A stretch of 64,000 nucleotides of DNA from the NCBI RefSeq assembly GCF_001939735.1, contig NZ_MJIL01000087.1:1-64000 (forward strand), in the 5' to 3' direction. The position numbers and the translations under genes are program-made. Below the pieces are notes generated by a model. It was not told the origin of the DNA and made no database searches. It saw only the letters and a list, made by a program, of their open reading frames with translations. Shown piece by piece: positions 43,929-53,033 of this stretch; the first letter of the stretch is position 1; each line of letters opens with the position of its first letter. The DNA is from Photobacterium proteolyticum. GTDB lineage: Bacteria; Pseudomonadota; Gammaproteobacteria; Enterobacterales; Vibrionaceae.

Positions 43929-45867
43929 CGAAGGCATATCACCCCGTGTTCCTGAAATAACCTTACGTACCACCGCAGAATTTGCCCTCGCCGATGCAGA
44001 TCTCAACGGGCTGCTTTCAGCTCAGGAAATCCAGCAAAAATACAGCGATAGCATACAGAGCGACTACGATGCCGAGGTGGAGGACCTGATGACAGCTGCG
44101 GAAGCTGCCCGCAAAAACCCCTCCAAGCTCTATTATAAAACTACCTATGAAATGATGGGCAAATTCCGGGCAGACAAACCGGCCAAGCATGCCTTCTTTG
44201 CAACCAATAGCGACATCATTCGGACCGCTCGCCAGTCGCTGTTCAACAAAGCCAGCACACCGAATGAAGAAGTGAGTGATTTCTTACGCCTGGACAGCAC
44301 GGGCTGGCCTCTCATTGATCAGACTCTCGCCTATACCGAGCAGTCTTGGTCATGTGTGGATGACATCCGACGGGTATCTATCAAAAGCTATGGCACCCGA
44401 TTGTGGAATACCAATGATCAGGTCACCACTAGCTCAACCCATTCCGGGCTCGGCAACCTTATTCAGACGGCAAACAGTTCTTCAGTGTGCAGCAAGTCAT
44501 CCTGGCGCCTGCCAACAGTTACCGAACTGTCGGCACTGTTTTCCGGAACTGAAATTAAGTTTCCGAATACCTTTCCAACCCTGGACATCTCCACCCAATA
44601 TTGGGCGACCAACGAGAACAACGAACAGGTACTTGTTAACTTTTCATCAGGTGCCGCAGTTACAACGCAGCCTATTGAAACAGATAGTGCCCGAGTGATG
44701 CTGCATAGCTTCGAACCTTATGATGTATGGTTCAACATCGACCCGGTTGACACGCCTGTTGATCTTACCGAGCTACGAAATACCTATTCGCAATCGCCGT
44801 CTGAATGGCCAGCACCTATCGTTGACGAAGGAATCGAGTGGGAAGAACTGGGTCTGCGTCCTGCCGTCCCATTTCCTGCTGATAACCCGTACTCAGAAGA
44901 AAAAGTTGCCTTAGGTAAGGCGTTATTCTTTGATACCAGCCTGTCAAAAGATGACACCATTTCGTGTGCCAGTTGTCACGATCCGGCCAAAGGCTGGGCT
45001 GACGGAATAAGAACGGCAATCGGCATTGACGGTCAAAAAGGACCAAGAAATACGCCGACAATCATCAATACAGCCTATTACGATACCTTGTTCCTGGACG
45101 GCCGTGTGGGTTCACTGGAAGAGCAATCTTTACACCCCATCTCTAACCCTATTGAGATGGGTCTTCCTCATGACGAACTGCTACTAAAACTGGATCAAAA
45201 AACGGAATACGCCGCAATGTTTAACGCGGCATTCGGGAATGAAACCATTACGCTGGATCGCATTGCCAAGGCCATCGCCACATTCGAACGTACCATCATC
45301 AGTAAAGAGAGCGCATTTGATCAGTTCCTGAAAGGCGATAGCAATGCCCTTACTGATCAGCAGCTACACGGCCTGCACCTCTACCGAACCAAGGCTCGCT
45401 GTATGAACTGCCATAGCGGCCCAATGATGACGAACAATAAGTTCGAAAATATCGGTCTGACATATTATGGCCGTAGCCTGGAAGATCGCGGGCGTTACAA
45501 TGTGACTTACAAGGCTGAAGATATGGGGCGCTTCAGGATTCCGATACTTCGTGATATCAAGGCAACCGATCCGACGACTCACCTTGGCTTGTTCCAGCTG
45601 GCGATGACCTTCCCTTCCAGCGATCGCGTCTTTGGGTTATTAGCGATGTATAACAACGGCATGACACGAAACCGCAGCGGCAACTTCCCGCAATATGCAG
45701 CCAAATACGACCCGAACTTCCCGACGGTATCACCTCAGATCGAACGTCTCGCGATGACCTCGGCAGAGCTCAAGGCACTTGACGCCTTTATGTCTGCTAT
45801 CTCTGCCGATATCCGTCCTGACAGCGCCAGCCCTGAAGAAATGGGGATTACCCCTGCTAGCCACTAA
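43852..45867 (+). CDS. Di-haem cytochrome c peroxidase-like domain with DUF1566-like insert (downstream part of frameshifted gene)
   Basis: Open for 671 codons from a GTG, but probably the continuation of the lipoprotein frame to its left. At about 130-290 lies a DUF1566-like region (WRLPTVTELSALFSGTE, YWATNENNEQVLVNF). From about 345 the MauG/CcpA-type di-haem peroxidase domain begins (VALGKALFFDTSLSKDD), with haem motifs CASCH (about 378) and CMNCH (about 525) and a C-terminal helix ending in LKALDAFMSAIS. As a lipoprotein it would sit in the periplasm or outer membrane and accept electrons from cytochromes, with peroxide or an unknown substrate. A Fur-box-like site upstream suggests iron control. 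A strong terminator follows. Confidence 0.82.
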   Translation: MKTLETIASNQKASRLAKTSLQYKADEGISPRVPEITLRTTAEFALADADLNGLLSAQEIQQKYSDSIQSDYDAEVEDLMTAAEAARKNPSKLYYKTTYEMMGKFRADKPAKHAFFATNSDIIRTARQSLFNKASTPNEEVSDFLRLDSTGWPLIDQTLAYTEQSWSCVDDIRRVSIKSYGTRLWNTNDQVTTSSTHSGLGNLIQTANSSSVCSKSSWRLPTVTELSALFSGTEIKFPNTFPTLDISTQYWATNENNEQVLVNFSSGAAVTTQPIETDSARVMLHSFEPYDVWFNIDPVDTPVDLTELRNTYSQSPSEWPAPIVDEGIEWEELGLRPAVPFPADNPYSEEKVALGKALFFDTSLSKDDTISCASCHDPAKGWADGIRTAIGIDGQKGPRNTPTIINTAYYDTLFLDGRVGSLEEQSLHPISNPIEMGLPHDELLLKLDQKTEYAAMFNAAFGNETITLDRIAKAIATFERTIISKESAFDQFLKGDSNALTDQQLHGLHLYRTKARCMNCHSGPMMTNNKFENIGLTYYGRSLEDRGRYNVTYKAEDMGRFRIPILRDIKATDPTTHLGLFQLAMTFPSSDRVFGLLAMYNNGMTRNRSGNFPQYAAKYDPNFPTVSPQIERLAMTSAELKALDAFMSAISADIRPDSASPEEMGITPASH

Positions 45868-45920
45868 GAAGAGATGCATACTGATAGCCTCACCTTGAGG
45901 TAGCTGATAACACTATCCCC

Positions 45921-45960
45921 CGATAGCTAGGATCTTATATTCCTAGCTATCGTTTTTTGT
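45921..45960 (+). terminator. Intrinsic terminator after the peroxidase gene
   Basis: CGATAGCTAGGA at 45921-45932 pairs perfectly with TCCTAGCTATCG at 45941-45952, followed by six T. Confidence 0.95.
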
Positions 45961-46140
45961 CCCACGAGTACTTATCCTAGTCTATTATTCTGACCTGACC
46001 TTCTTAACAACACGTCTACCAAATTTACGTCTCCTTCATGATGACGGTTCCGATTCCTTATCCTACACTTTGTCTTGTAAGGATTATTAGCCACTAACGT
46101 AAATTTATCTTGCAGTGATCACTCAGGCAGGAGGACAGTT

Positions 46141-46284
46141 ATGAGCTTAGCTCGATTGCTTTCTCTCGTATTGAAGCGTAAGCGTGCTGAAGATAAACAT
46201 GCAAAGCTGAAATCTCGATTGAACTATGCCATGTCTCAGAACAACTATTCTGAGAAGCAACATCAACACCGTAACAACGACTAG
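46141..46284 (+). CDS. Small basic protein, 47 residues
   Basis: A short gene starting MSLARLLSLVLKRKR and ending in a polar, His- and Asn-rich tail (KQHQHRNND). AGGAGG lies 6 bases before the ATG, a near-ideal ribosome site, which is the main support. The N-terminus could form an amphipathic helix. It lies alone between two terminated or independent genes. I do not recognise the family. Confidence 0.62.
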   Translation: MSLARLLSLVLKRKRAEDKHAKLKSRLNYAMSQNNYSEKQHQHRNND

Positions 46285-46453
46285 CCTACCAACTTGCCTG
46301 GACAGCTTATTATAAAACGATCGCATCCTGCGCTTGTTAGCTAGAAAGGCAAGTTCACTACATACTGTATGATATCTATTACTTAAGACGAGCAGCAGAC
46401 TGAATATATCTATGCTTAAATTAGCTGTAGTAGTGACCTGTCGGACGGTGTAA

Positions 46454-47587
46454 ATGGAAATCGGGCTAAGAGCTATAGGCAGATCCAGGTGGTGGTGGCC
46501 TATTCGTGTTGTACTTGCTGGTGGACTGTTAGTTCTTCCCCCCTTGGCTGGTGCCTATTGGGCAGGAAAACCACTGGCCCCTTACCTGAACTTATTACCC
46601 TCGACACTCTATGTAGAACAACCGCCGTTTTCATGGCCCGTCTTTCTCATGCTGAGTGCCTTTATTCTTGTGTGTACTTTGCCCTTCTTATATCGCTATT
46701 ACTCTGTCCCCAAAGTTGCGGTCTATAAGCCCCCTTCACGTTTCAGGTATCCCTGGTGGGGATGGATGGGATTAGTGTTGCTCCTCGTCAGCTGGACAAT
46801 GGCCATGGCGCATAATGACACTCCCCAGGGATTACAGCGTTATACCTTCACGCCTATTTGGCTGGGGTATATCCTGGTTATTAATGCGCTGAGCGTTAAG
46901 CGAGTCGGATCCTGTCTGATGATCGAACGCCCCAAGATGTTTCTGCTGCTATTTATTGTCAGCTCGGCATTCTGGTGGTTCTTTGAATACCTCAACCACT
47001 TTGTCCATAACTGGTACTATCTAGGACCACCTATTTCCCCGCTGACACGGGTAGTGACTGCCAGCCTGGCTTTTTCTACAGTACTGCCTGCTGTTTTGAG
47101 TACCGTTTACTGGATAGCAACGTTTAAGCAATTTCACCATGCCTACACAGATTACTGGACATTTAAGGTGCCGCATCCAAGAGCCGTGGCCCTGTTGGCC
47201 TTATCCATATCTACCCTCTCACTGTTCGCGCTGGGAGCCTGGCCTGATTCTACCTATCCCCTGATCTGGGTATCACCGCTCATTGTATTGATATCCTTAC
47301 AGGCCCTGACCGGGCAGCAAACGATTTTTTCTGTTCTGCAGCATGGTGACTGGCGGCCGTTTTGTCTACCGGCACTGGCCGGCCTACAATGTGGATTTTT
47401 CTGGGAGCTTTGGAATTATGGCGGTATGACTCCCTGGAAGTACAACATACCTTTCGTTGATCGCTTCCACCTGTTCGAGATGCCCCTGCTTGGCTATGCG
47501 GGTTACCTGCCTTTCGGGCTCGAGTGTATTCTGATCGCATCTTTTCTTGGGCTTACCGTCCACAACGGACCGCAAGCCCAACGGTGA
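46454..47587 (+). CDS. Unknown multi-pass membrane protein
   Basis: 377 residues with about nine or ten hydrophobic segments, not recognised. It is rich in Trp and Tyr. Two related-looking blocks stand out: FWWFFEYLNHFVHNWYY (about 177-193) and FFWELWNYGGMTPWKYNIP (about 318-336). Both carry an aromatic-rich F/W-E-(Y/L)-W/L-N pattern within a membrane region, which might mark a repeated half-structure or active site. No signal peptide beyond the first helix. It is convergent with the thioesterase-like gene, with only 6 bases between the ends. An enzyme or carrier role is equally possible. Confidence 0.72.
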   Translation: MEIGLRAIGRSRWWWPIRVVLAGGLLVLPPLAGAYWAGKPLAPYLNLLPSTLYVEQPPFSWPVFLMLSAFILVCTLPFLYRYYSVPKVAVYKPPSRFRYPWWGWMGLVLLLVSWTMAMAHNDTPQGLQRYTFTPIWLGYILVINALSVKRVGSCLMIERPKMFLLLFIVSSAFWWFFEYLNHFVHNWYYLGPPISPLTRVVTASLAFSTVLPAVLSTVYWIATFKQFHHAYTDYWTFKVPHPRAVALLALSISTLSLFALGAWPDSTYPLIWVSPLIVLISLQALTGQQTIFSVLQHGDWRPFCLPALAGLQCGFFWELWNYGGMTPWKYNIPFVDRFHLFEMPLLGYAGYLPFGLECILIASFLGLTVHNGPQAQR

Positions 47588-47593
47588 TGGATG

Positions 47594-48097
47594 TCAGGAG
47601 CTCACAGCGACAGCAGCCGGAGACGAAACCACCTTCAGCGACAGAGTCAGTGAGAAAGTGGCTACTGGCTCATTCCCGTCGCGCGTCGGGCATGTGACGG
47701 TAACGGAGACGGGTTCATTTATCCGCTTCCCGGTTTGGTGGCTCCTTTCTAGCATCTCGCTGATCATCTTCCCCTGATAACAGCTAAAGACCACATCATC
47801 TTCGGGCCGACGTAAAAACTCTCCCTGAACAGATTTAAAAGCCAGCGACACATCCAGCCCTGAATGGTTAGCCATATCCATCGCCAACAAGCCTGCAGCC
47901 ACATCAGCCCCAATGGCCAATGCTCCAAAGTACATGCTCTCAAGATGGTTTTTTGTCTTGTCATTGAGCGGGATCTTCAGTGACAGGTGTTCATCGCTTA
48001 TCTCCAGGATTTCCGGAGTACAATAATCAATTAGCTTAACTTTCTGTTTGCTAAAACTTTTCAACATCTCATTTGCCTGATCGACTCTGCTATCCAT
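47594..48097 (-). CDS. Hotdog-fold thioesterase-like protein (DUF4442 type)
   Basis: 167 residues. The central part (SDEHLSLKIPLNDKTKNHLESMYFGALAIGADVAAG) matches DUF4442/YiiD-C-like hotdog proteins, which hydrolyse or bind acyl-CoA or acyl-ACP thioesters. N-H-L-x-S-M-Y-F-G is the helix that usually carries the active site. No membrane segment. It lies downstream of the puuD transcript on the same strand but behind a strong terminator, so it has its own promoter and no evident link to purine use. Substrate unknown. Confidence 0.75.
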   Translation of the reverse strand: MDSRVDQANEMLKSFSKQKVKLIDYCTPEILEISDEHLSLKIPLNDKTKNHLESMYFGALAIGADVAAGLLAMDMANHSGLDVSLAFKSVQGEFLRRPEDDVVFSCYQGKMISEMLERSHQTGKRINEPVSVTVTCPTRDGNEPVATFSLTLSLKVVSSPAAVAVSS

Positions 48098-48177
48098 TGC
48101 CTTCTCTCTTTTCCATCAACTCATTAGACCAGTTAAGTTCGTTGTATCGAAAAAGTCAAACTTCGATTTAAAAATAC

Positions 48178-48206
48178 AAAAAATCCCCGACAACGTGTTG
48201 TCGGGG
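48178..48206 (-). terminator. Intrinsic terminator of the puuE-puuD operon
   Basis: CCCCGACAAC at 48185-48194 pairs with GTTGTCGGGG at 48197-48206. On the minus strand the stem ends in ATTTTTTG. It lies about 80 bases past the puuD stop. Confidence 0.92.
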
Positions 48207-48287
48207 AGCACTAAAAATATGCAAGGAGATTTAACGGACAAACATGTGAAGTGAATCCACTTCCTAATATTGCAGAAGCACCGGGCG

Positions 48288-49523
48288 CTACTGGATCAAC
48301 GCTCCTTGCTCGACCCAGTCACCAATAAGCGCACGCTCTTCATCGGTCATTTGAGTGAGGTTGCCAAGCGGCATTACCCGAGTCTGTACTGTCTGCGCCA
48401 CGATACGTGGTGCATTGACTTTTATCTCCTCCGGAGTATCCAACATCACCCCGGCAGGCGCAGTTTTGAATGCCGCATGGGTAGGGTTGGCGGAATGACA
48501 AACCGAGCAACGTTTCTGAATTACTAAGTTAACCTCTTCAAAACGAATGTAGTTTGCTTGTGCCTGAGCCACTTCCTTGTCCTCAACACTCACTGGTGCC
48601 GATGCAACAGGCGCTGCCGACATTTTTGCTGCGTAAGGTGAGGTTACAAATGCCAGAGTAATCATACCCAAAGCCGCGGCTGGCACTGTCCAGGCATATT
48701 TCTGGCCGTCGTGACGCGTATTGAAGTAATGGCGAACAAGAATACTGAAGACAGCGAGGCCAGCCAGGATCAACCAGTTATATTCTGAGCCATAAGTGCT
48801 CGGGAAATGATTGCTGATCATAATGAACAATACAGGCAGTGTCAGATAGTTATTATGACGCGAGCGTAGCAGGCCTTTTGCCGGTAACTCGGAATCCGGC
48901 TCCCGGTTCTCTTCTACCGCTTTTACCAGTCCGCGCTGCGCTGGCATGATGACGCGAAAGACATTGCCGACCATGATAGTGCCGATAATCGCACCGACAT
49001 GAATATAAGCACCGCGGCCACTGAATACCTGGCTCAGCCCGTAAGCCGCCCCAACCAACCCGAGGAATAGTACTGCTCCAAGCAGCATCGGGGTCTGGCC
49101 CAGCTTCGAATTACAAAGGAAATCATAAATAAACCAGCCAGCCGCCAGCGCTGCAATCCCTAGCGCGATAGCTGTGGAAGGTTCTAGCCCCGAGCCCGGT
49201 GCAATCAGATAGATTTCCGCATTGAGGTAATACACCACTGCCAGCAGGCAGATACCTGAAATCCAGGTAAAGTATGCTTCCCACTTAAACCAGTGCAGCT
49301 TCTCAGGCATTGTGGGCGGAGCAAGTTTGTACTTCTCCAGGTGGTAGATCCCACCGCCGTGAATTGCCCATAGATCACCAGTTAGCCCTGTTTTGGGATT
49401 AACGCGGTTAAGGTTATTTTCAAGCCAAACAAAATAAAATGAAGCACCTATCCATGCTATACCCACAATCATGTGAATCCAGCGAATCGCCAGGTTCAAC
49501 CATTCTGTCATATGTGGATCCAT
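48288..49523 (-). CDS. puuD: Membrane-bound urate hydroxylase with C-terminal cytochrome c domain
   Basis: 411 residues. The first 300 hold about eight membrane helices with the PuuD signature (IRWIHMIVGIAWIGASFYFVWLE, HGGGIYHLEKYKLAP, WLILAGLAVF). The C-terminal 90 residues are a c-type cytochrome with one haem motif, CSVCH (about 341-345), and a distal MPLGN methionine. It oxidises urate to 5-hydroxyisourate and sends electrons to the respiratory chain, replacing soluble uricase. AGGAG precedes the ATG by 7 bases. It is the last gene of the puuE-uraD-alc-allA-puuD operon. Confidence 0.95.
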   Translation of the reverse strand: MDPHMTEWLNLAIRWIHMIVGIAWIGASFYFVWLENNLNRVNPKTGLTGDLWAIHGGGIYHLEKYKLAPPTMPEKLHWFKWEAYFTWISGICLLAVVYYLNAEIYLIAPGSGLEPSTAIALGIAALAAGWFIYDFLCNSKLGQTPMLLGAVLFLGLVGAAYGLSQVFSGRGAYIHVGAIIGTIMVGNVFRVIMPAQRGLVKAVEENREPDSELPAKGLLRSRHNNYLTLPVLFIMISNHFPSTYGSEYNWLILAGLAVFSILVRHYFNTRHDGQKYAWTVPAAALGMITLAFVTSPYAAKMSAAPVASAPVSVEDKEVAQAQANYIRFEEVNLVIQKRCSVCHSANPTHAAFKTAPAGVMLDTPEEIKVNAPRIVAQTVQTRVMPLGNLTQMTDEERALIGDWVEQGALIQ

Positions 49524-49567
49524 AACTAACTCCTGTCATGTTCAGCGCCCTGATCGCCCTTGGCTTA

Positions 49568-50119
49568 TCAGAGTGCTTCGGTTAACGCCGCCTGCTCCAA
49601 ACTGTCCAAAGCCAGATCCACCTGAACATCATCGGTGAAATACACTTCATCACAGTTGTTGCCCTCACCCGCCCTATCAACGATCAGGAACTGATCCTGA
49701 TCGCTGAGTGCCAAAACCGGGTGGTGCCAGACACCTTTATGGTAATTCACCCCCTGTTTACCGTTGCTGAGAAAGGCTCTCAGAGCATTGGGATCAGGTT
49801 TATCACCTTTGGGGGCAACAAGGATCAGGTATTGATTGCCCAGAAGCGGAATAAAGGCCTGAGAACCCAGCGGATGACGCTCCATCATCTTTACCGTCAA
49901 CGGATATTGCAGTGGTGTTGCCTGGAAGATGCTGATAATCGGCTTGCCGCCTTCATCAGCAACATCCACTTCGGCCAGACTGTGATAACGGCGAGTCGAA
50001 CCGTTATTAATCATAAAATAATCACTCGCACCCTTATCGATCACATCACCGAATGACTGAAATGCTTCCTTTGTCAGTGGCTCAATGGTCAACTGCCTTA
50101 CCGTGGTCGCTGGTTGCAT
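49568..50119 (-). CDS. allA: Ureidoglycolate lyase
   Basis: 183 residues, slightly longer than E. coli AllA. Family blocks: IEPLTKEAFQSFGDVID at the N-terminus, the metal-site region MMERHPLGSQAFIPL, and GVWHHPVLAL, then FLIVDRAGEGNNCDE. It splits ureidoglycolate into glyoxylate and urea, the last step of the pathway seen here. AGGAGAG precedes the ATG. It lies 22 bases after allantoicase and 44 bases before puuD in the same operon. Confidence 0.95.
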   Translation of the reverse strand: MQPATTVRQLTIEPLTKEAFQSFGDVIDKGASDYFMINNGSTRRYHSLAEVDVADEGGKPIISIFQATPLQYPLTVKMMERHPLGSQAFIPLLGNQYLILVAPKGDKPDPNALRAFLSNGKQGVNYHKGVWHHPVLALSDQDQFLIVDRAGEGNNCDEVYFTDDVQVDLALDSLEQAALTEAL

Positions 50120-50141
50120 TATTCTCTCCTGAGCTGATTAG

Positions 50142-51131
50142 TTACGCTTGTTGTTTAAAACCAAACAAGCGAAGACGACTGATCCCGCCATCAGGGAAGA
50201 TATTCAGGCGCACATGTGTGATCGGCCCGATGTCATTCACCTGATCAGAAAATTCATGAATACTGTCGGCAGCCAGCTTCTGAGATGGCAGCAATTCACG
50301 CCAGAACAAACTTTGGGTCGCTACCTGATCATCAGTCCCACCCTGCACATAGGCGGCCTGGATAGAGCAGCTATCGGGGAAATTGCCCTTGAAATGTGCG
50401 GTATCGACTGCAACTTTGTTGACTGTTCCCGGATGGCCGAGAGCCACAATGACCCAGTCATTTCCCGGCGTCCGGCGGCGGGCCGTTTCCCAGCCGTCAC
50501 CCATGTTCTCACCGCGCCCCGGACGAAGAATATTGGCTTTCTTGCCAAAGTGTTCATCGCTGCAGGCCAATGCACGGCCACCATTTTCCAGCGCCGCCAA
50601 ATCCACTTCTACGTCAGCTGCGGTTTTATCCCAGTCCACACTTGGCAAGCCATAAACCCGCAGGCGCGCAACACCACCATCGGGATAGATATTCAGCCTG
50701 ACATGGGTAAACACCTGTTCATTATCAACGGTATGTTCATGATGGCTGTCACCCTGCAGGCTTTGTGATGGCAGGATCTCCTGCCACTCTGTTGCCTCTG
50801 TCGGATCACCGTCCAGGCTATAGCAGGCATCAACAGACGCTGAAGGAGGGTAGTTACCTGTGAAAAACGAAGTATCGATATCCAGCCCTTTGATCGTGCC
50901 AGCAAAGCCGAGGCGGACAATACAATAATCGTACCCTTCTTCGCGTTTGCGGCGAGATTCCCAGCCATCCATCCATTTGCCGTTGTCGTCATACAAGTCT
51001 TCTTTAAACACCGGCTGAGCACTGCTGATCAGACGGCTCTTGTCGGCAAAGAAATCATCGGTGGCATAAATGGCAACCGCGCCAATTTTCTCATCTGCCA
51101 GGTTGACGTATTGTTCAAATGTCGTTGTCAT
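50142..51131 (-). CDS. alc: Allantoicase
   Basis: About 329 residues made of two related jelly-roll domains, each with the pattern GWE(S/T)(R)RR, then [25 protein letters not shown] in domain 1 and [24 protein letters not shown] in domain 2 (read in parts). LPSQ(S/K)L and THVRLNI(Y/F)PDGG also recur in each half. It hydrolyses allantoate to ureidoglycolate and urea. The frame opens ten codons earlier, but AAGGAAAGGA directly precedes the ATG at 51131 (MTTTFEQY), so that start is chosen. Third gene of the puuE operon. Confidence 0.95.
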   Translation of the reverse strand: MTTTFEQYVNLADEKIGAVAIYATDDFFADKSRLISSAQPVFKEDLYDDNGKWMDGWESRRKREEGYDYCIVRLGFAGTIKGLDIDTSFFTGNYPPSASVDACYSLDGDPTEATEWQEILPSQSLQGDSHHEHTVDNEQVFTHVRLNIYPDGGVARLRVYGLPSVDWDKTAADVEVDLAALENGGRALACSDEHFGKKANILRPGRGENMGDGWETARRRTPGNDWVIVALGHPGTVNKVAVDTAHFKGNFPDSCSIQAAYVQGGTDDQVATQSLFWRELLPSQKLAADSIHEFSDQVNDIGPITHVRLNIFPDGGISRLRLFGFKQQA

Positions 51132-51204
51132 TTCCTTTCCTTCTTCAATTCCATTCGTCATGAAATGCGTGGTTTGAGTTAGTAATCAGGACATCAGCCT
51201 CGGC

Positions 51205-51720
51205 TTACATGTCCTGCAGGCGAAATAGTGCGATCTTGTTGATCTCCTCTATCGCCTTCGCAAACTCAGCTGCACTGTCATTTCCTAATCGCATCTCAAA
51301 GGATTCGAGTATTTGGTAACGATTGGCCCCTTTCACTGCCATAATGAAGGGAAACTTGAAGCGCTCTTTGTAGCTGTTGTTAAACTGGGTGAATTGTTCG
51401 AATTCTTCCGGAGTACACTGATCGATCCCTGCCCCTGCCTGCTCGGCTGTCGACGCCGCAGTCAGTTCTCCGGTTACGGCGGCACGACCGGCCAAATCCG
51501 GGTGAGCATTGATCAGCGCAAGTTGTTCCTTAACATCCGCTTGCAGCAAGACTTCTGCCATCCGCTGATGAAGAGCTTCAACCTGATTATCGGTATCTGA
51601 CACCCCTTCATCATAGGTACGTTCAGCCACCCAGGAACTGTGTTCGTAAATATCAGCAAAGTGGGCAACAAATTCTTCGCGGCTCATCTGAGCTGGCTGA
51701 CAGGTGTTAAAGCTTGCCAT
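51205..51720 (-). CDS. uraD: OHCU decarboxylase
   Basis: 171 residues, standard length. The catalytic histidine lies in INAHPDLAG (about residue 70), followed by the SxxEQ-type segment TASTAEQAG and the FKFPFIMAVKG block. It decarboxylates OHCU to S-allantoin. The ATG at 51720 has AAGGAGT 8 bases upstream and its A is the last base of the puuE stop (TAATG), so the two genes are translationally coupled. The longer frame to 51798 lies inside puuE and is not used. Confidence 0.95.
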   Translation of the reverse strand: MASFNTCQPAQMSREEFVAHFADIYEHSSWVAERTYDEGVSDTDNQVEALHQRMAEVLLQADVKEQLALINAHPDLAGRAAVTGELTAASTAEQAGAGIDQCTPEEFEQFTQFNNSYKERFKFPFIMAVKGANRYQILESFEMRLGNDSAAEFAKAIEEINKIALFRLQDM

Positions 51721-52646
51721 TATCGTGACTCCTTCATGCTTGGGTGCGGATGGTGTTCGTGCCAGTGACGGGCAATATCTATTCGGCGGCAAAACCAAAC
51801 ATCGTCATGCTGCTGGACATAGTCGAGAAAGCGTTTCAGGGAAGCGATACGCCCCGGCCGTCCAATCAGGCGGCAATGCAGGCCGACCGACATCATCTTC
51901 GGCGCAGTCTCCCCTTCTTCATACAAGGTATCGAAGGTATCTTTGAGGTAGCTGAAGAACTGATCACCGGCATTGAAACCCTGAACGGTAGCAAAACGCA
52001 TGTCGTTGACGTCGAGGGTATAAGGGATGACCAGCTGTGGCTTGCCTGCTTCCTCATGCCAGTAGGGCAGATCGTCATCATAGGCATCAGAGTCATACAG
52101 GAAGCCCCCTTCTTCAGCGACAATCTTGCGGGTATTAGGGCCGGTTCTTCCTGTATACCAGCCCAAAGGACGCTGACCGGTGATCTTCTTGATGATCTCG
52201 ATCGCTTTCACCATATGATCCCGCTCCTCGCTGTAATCCATGTTCTGGTAGTCAATCCAGCGATAGCCGTGGCTACAGATTTCATGGCCAGCCGCAACCA
52301 TCGCCCTGGCGACATCGGGATGTCGCTCCAGCGCCATTGCCACAGCAAAAACAGTCAGCGGTATATCGTATTTTTCGAACAATTTCAGAACTCGCCATAC
52401 TCCTGCACGGCTGCCGTATTCGTAGATTGACTCCATACTGATATGCCGCTGCCCCTGAAGCGGCTGCGCGGACGGTATTTCAGACAGAAAAGCTTCCGAT
52501 TCTTTATCTCCGTACAAAATACAACGCTCGCCACCCTCTTCGTAGTTCAGTACGAAAGAAATCGCGACGCGGGCATCATTTGGCCAATGGGGATGCGGGG
52601 GCGTATCACCATAACCAATCAGATTACGCGGATAGTCTGTACTCAT
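51720..52646 (-). CDS. puuE: Allantoinase PuuE (polysaccharide-deacetylase-like)
   Basis: 308 residues. A NodB-like deacetylase fold adapted to allantoin, with family blocks RNLIGYGDTPPHPHWP, EEGGERCILYGD, EICSHGYRWIDYQNM, GWYTGRTGPNTR and SVGLHCRLIGRPGR. PuuE hydrolyses allantoin to allantoate without the metal site of classical allantoinases. The ATG at 52646 (MSTDYPRN) is preferred because AAAGGAG lies about 7 bases upstream. It is the first gene of the minus-strand operon, with a RutR-like operator about 125 bases upstream. Confidence 0.95.
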   Translation of the reverse strand: MSTDYPRNLIGYGDTPPHPHWPNDARVAISFVLNYEEGGERCILYGDKESEAFLSEIPSAQPLQGQRHISMESIYEYGSRAGVWRVLKLFEKYDIPLTVFAVAMALERHPDVARAMVAAGHEICSHGYRWIDYQNMDYSEERDHMVKAIEIIKKITGQRPLGWYTGRTGPNTRKIVAEEGGFLYDSDAYDDDLPYWHEEAGKPQLVIPYTLDVNDMRFATVQGFNAGDQFFSYLKDTFDTLYEEGETAPKMMSVGLHCRLIGRPGRIASLKRFLDYVQQHDDVWFCRRIDIARHWHEHHPHPSMKESR

Positions 52647-52768
52647 CACATGACTCCTTTCTAGCGTTCCAAATGCCAATCATGTTCCAGTTGCTTGGCA
52701 AGGCAATATCTAAACTTTTAGCACAGATTGTATACAATCAAAAGTGGAAATGTGAAAATTATGTTTAA

Positions 52769-52784
52769 TTGACTTTAGGGTCAA
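52769..52784. promoter_or_regulatory. RutR-like operator 3 between puuE and uraH
   Basis: TTGACTTTAGGGTCAA, the same TTGAC-N6-GTCAA arms as the xdhA sites. It lies in the divergent promoter region of the puuE operon (leftward) and uraH (rightward), and is closer to puuE. Confidence 0.72.
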
Positions 52785-53033
52785 ATTAAACAATGTCATC
52801 AAACCCCTTTAACATCAACGCATAAGTTCATAATTTGTCATTTCGCCCACAAAATTGGTTAACACTTTTGTTACATAAGACTTTACTATTTGCACTCATT
52901 GTGTACATAGTTAGTAAAAGTTAAATACAATCTCAGCAAGGTTGAACTATCTCAACAAGCACCTGTTGACTTCTAACCTCTTGCTGATATTGATCTTTTA
53001 AGTTAACAATGGAGAGCGCTCAGCGCGTGACAA

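Noticed and set aside
45886-45905. CCTTGAGGTAGCT as a fragment of the MITE end found at 56537
   Set aside because: Only about 11 bases match and there is no second end; chance similarity is likely.
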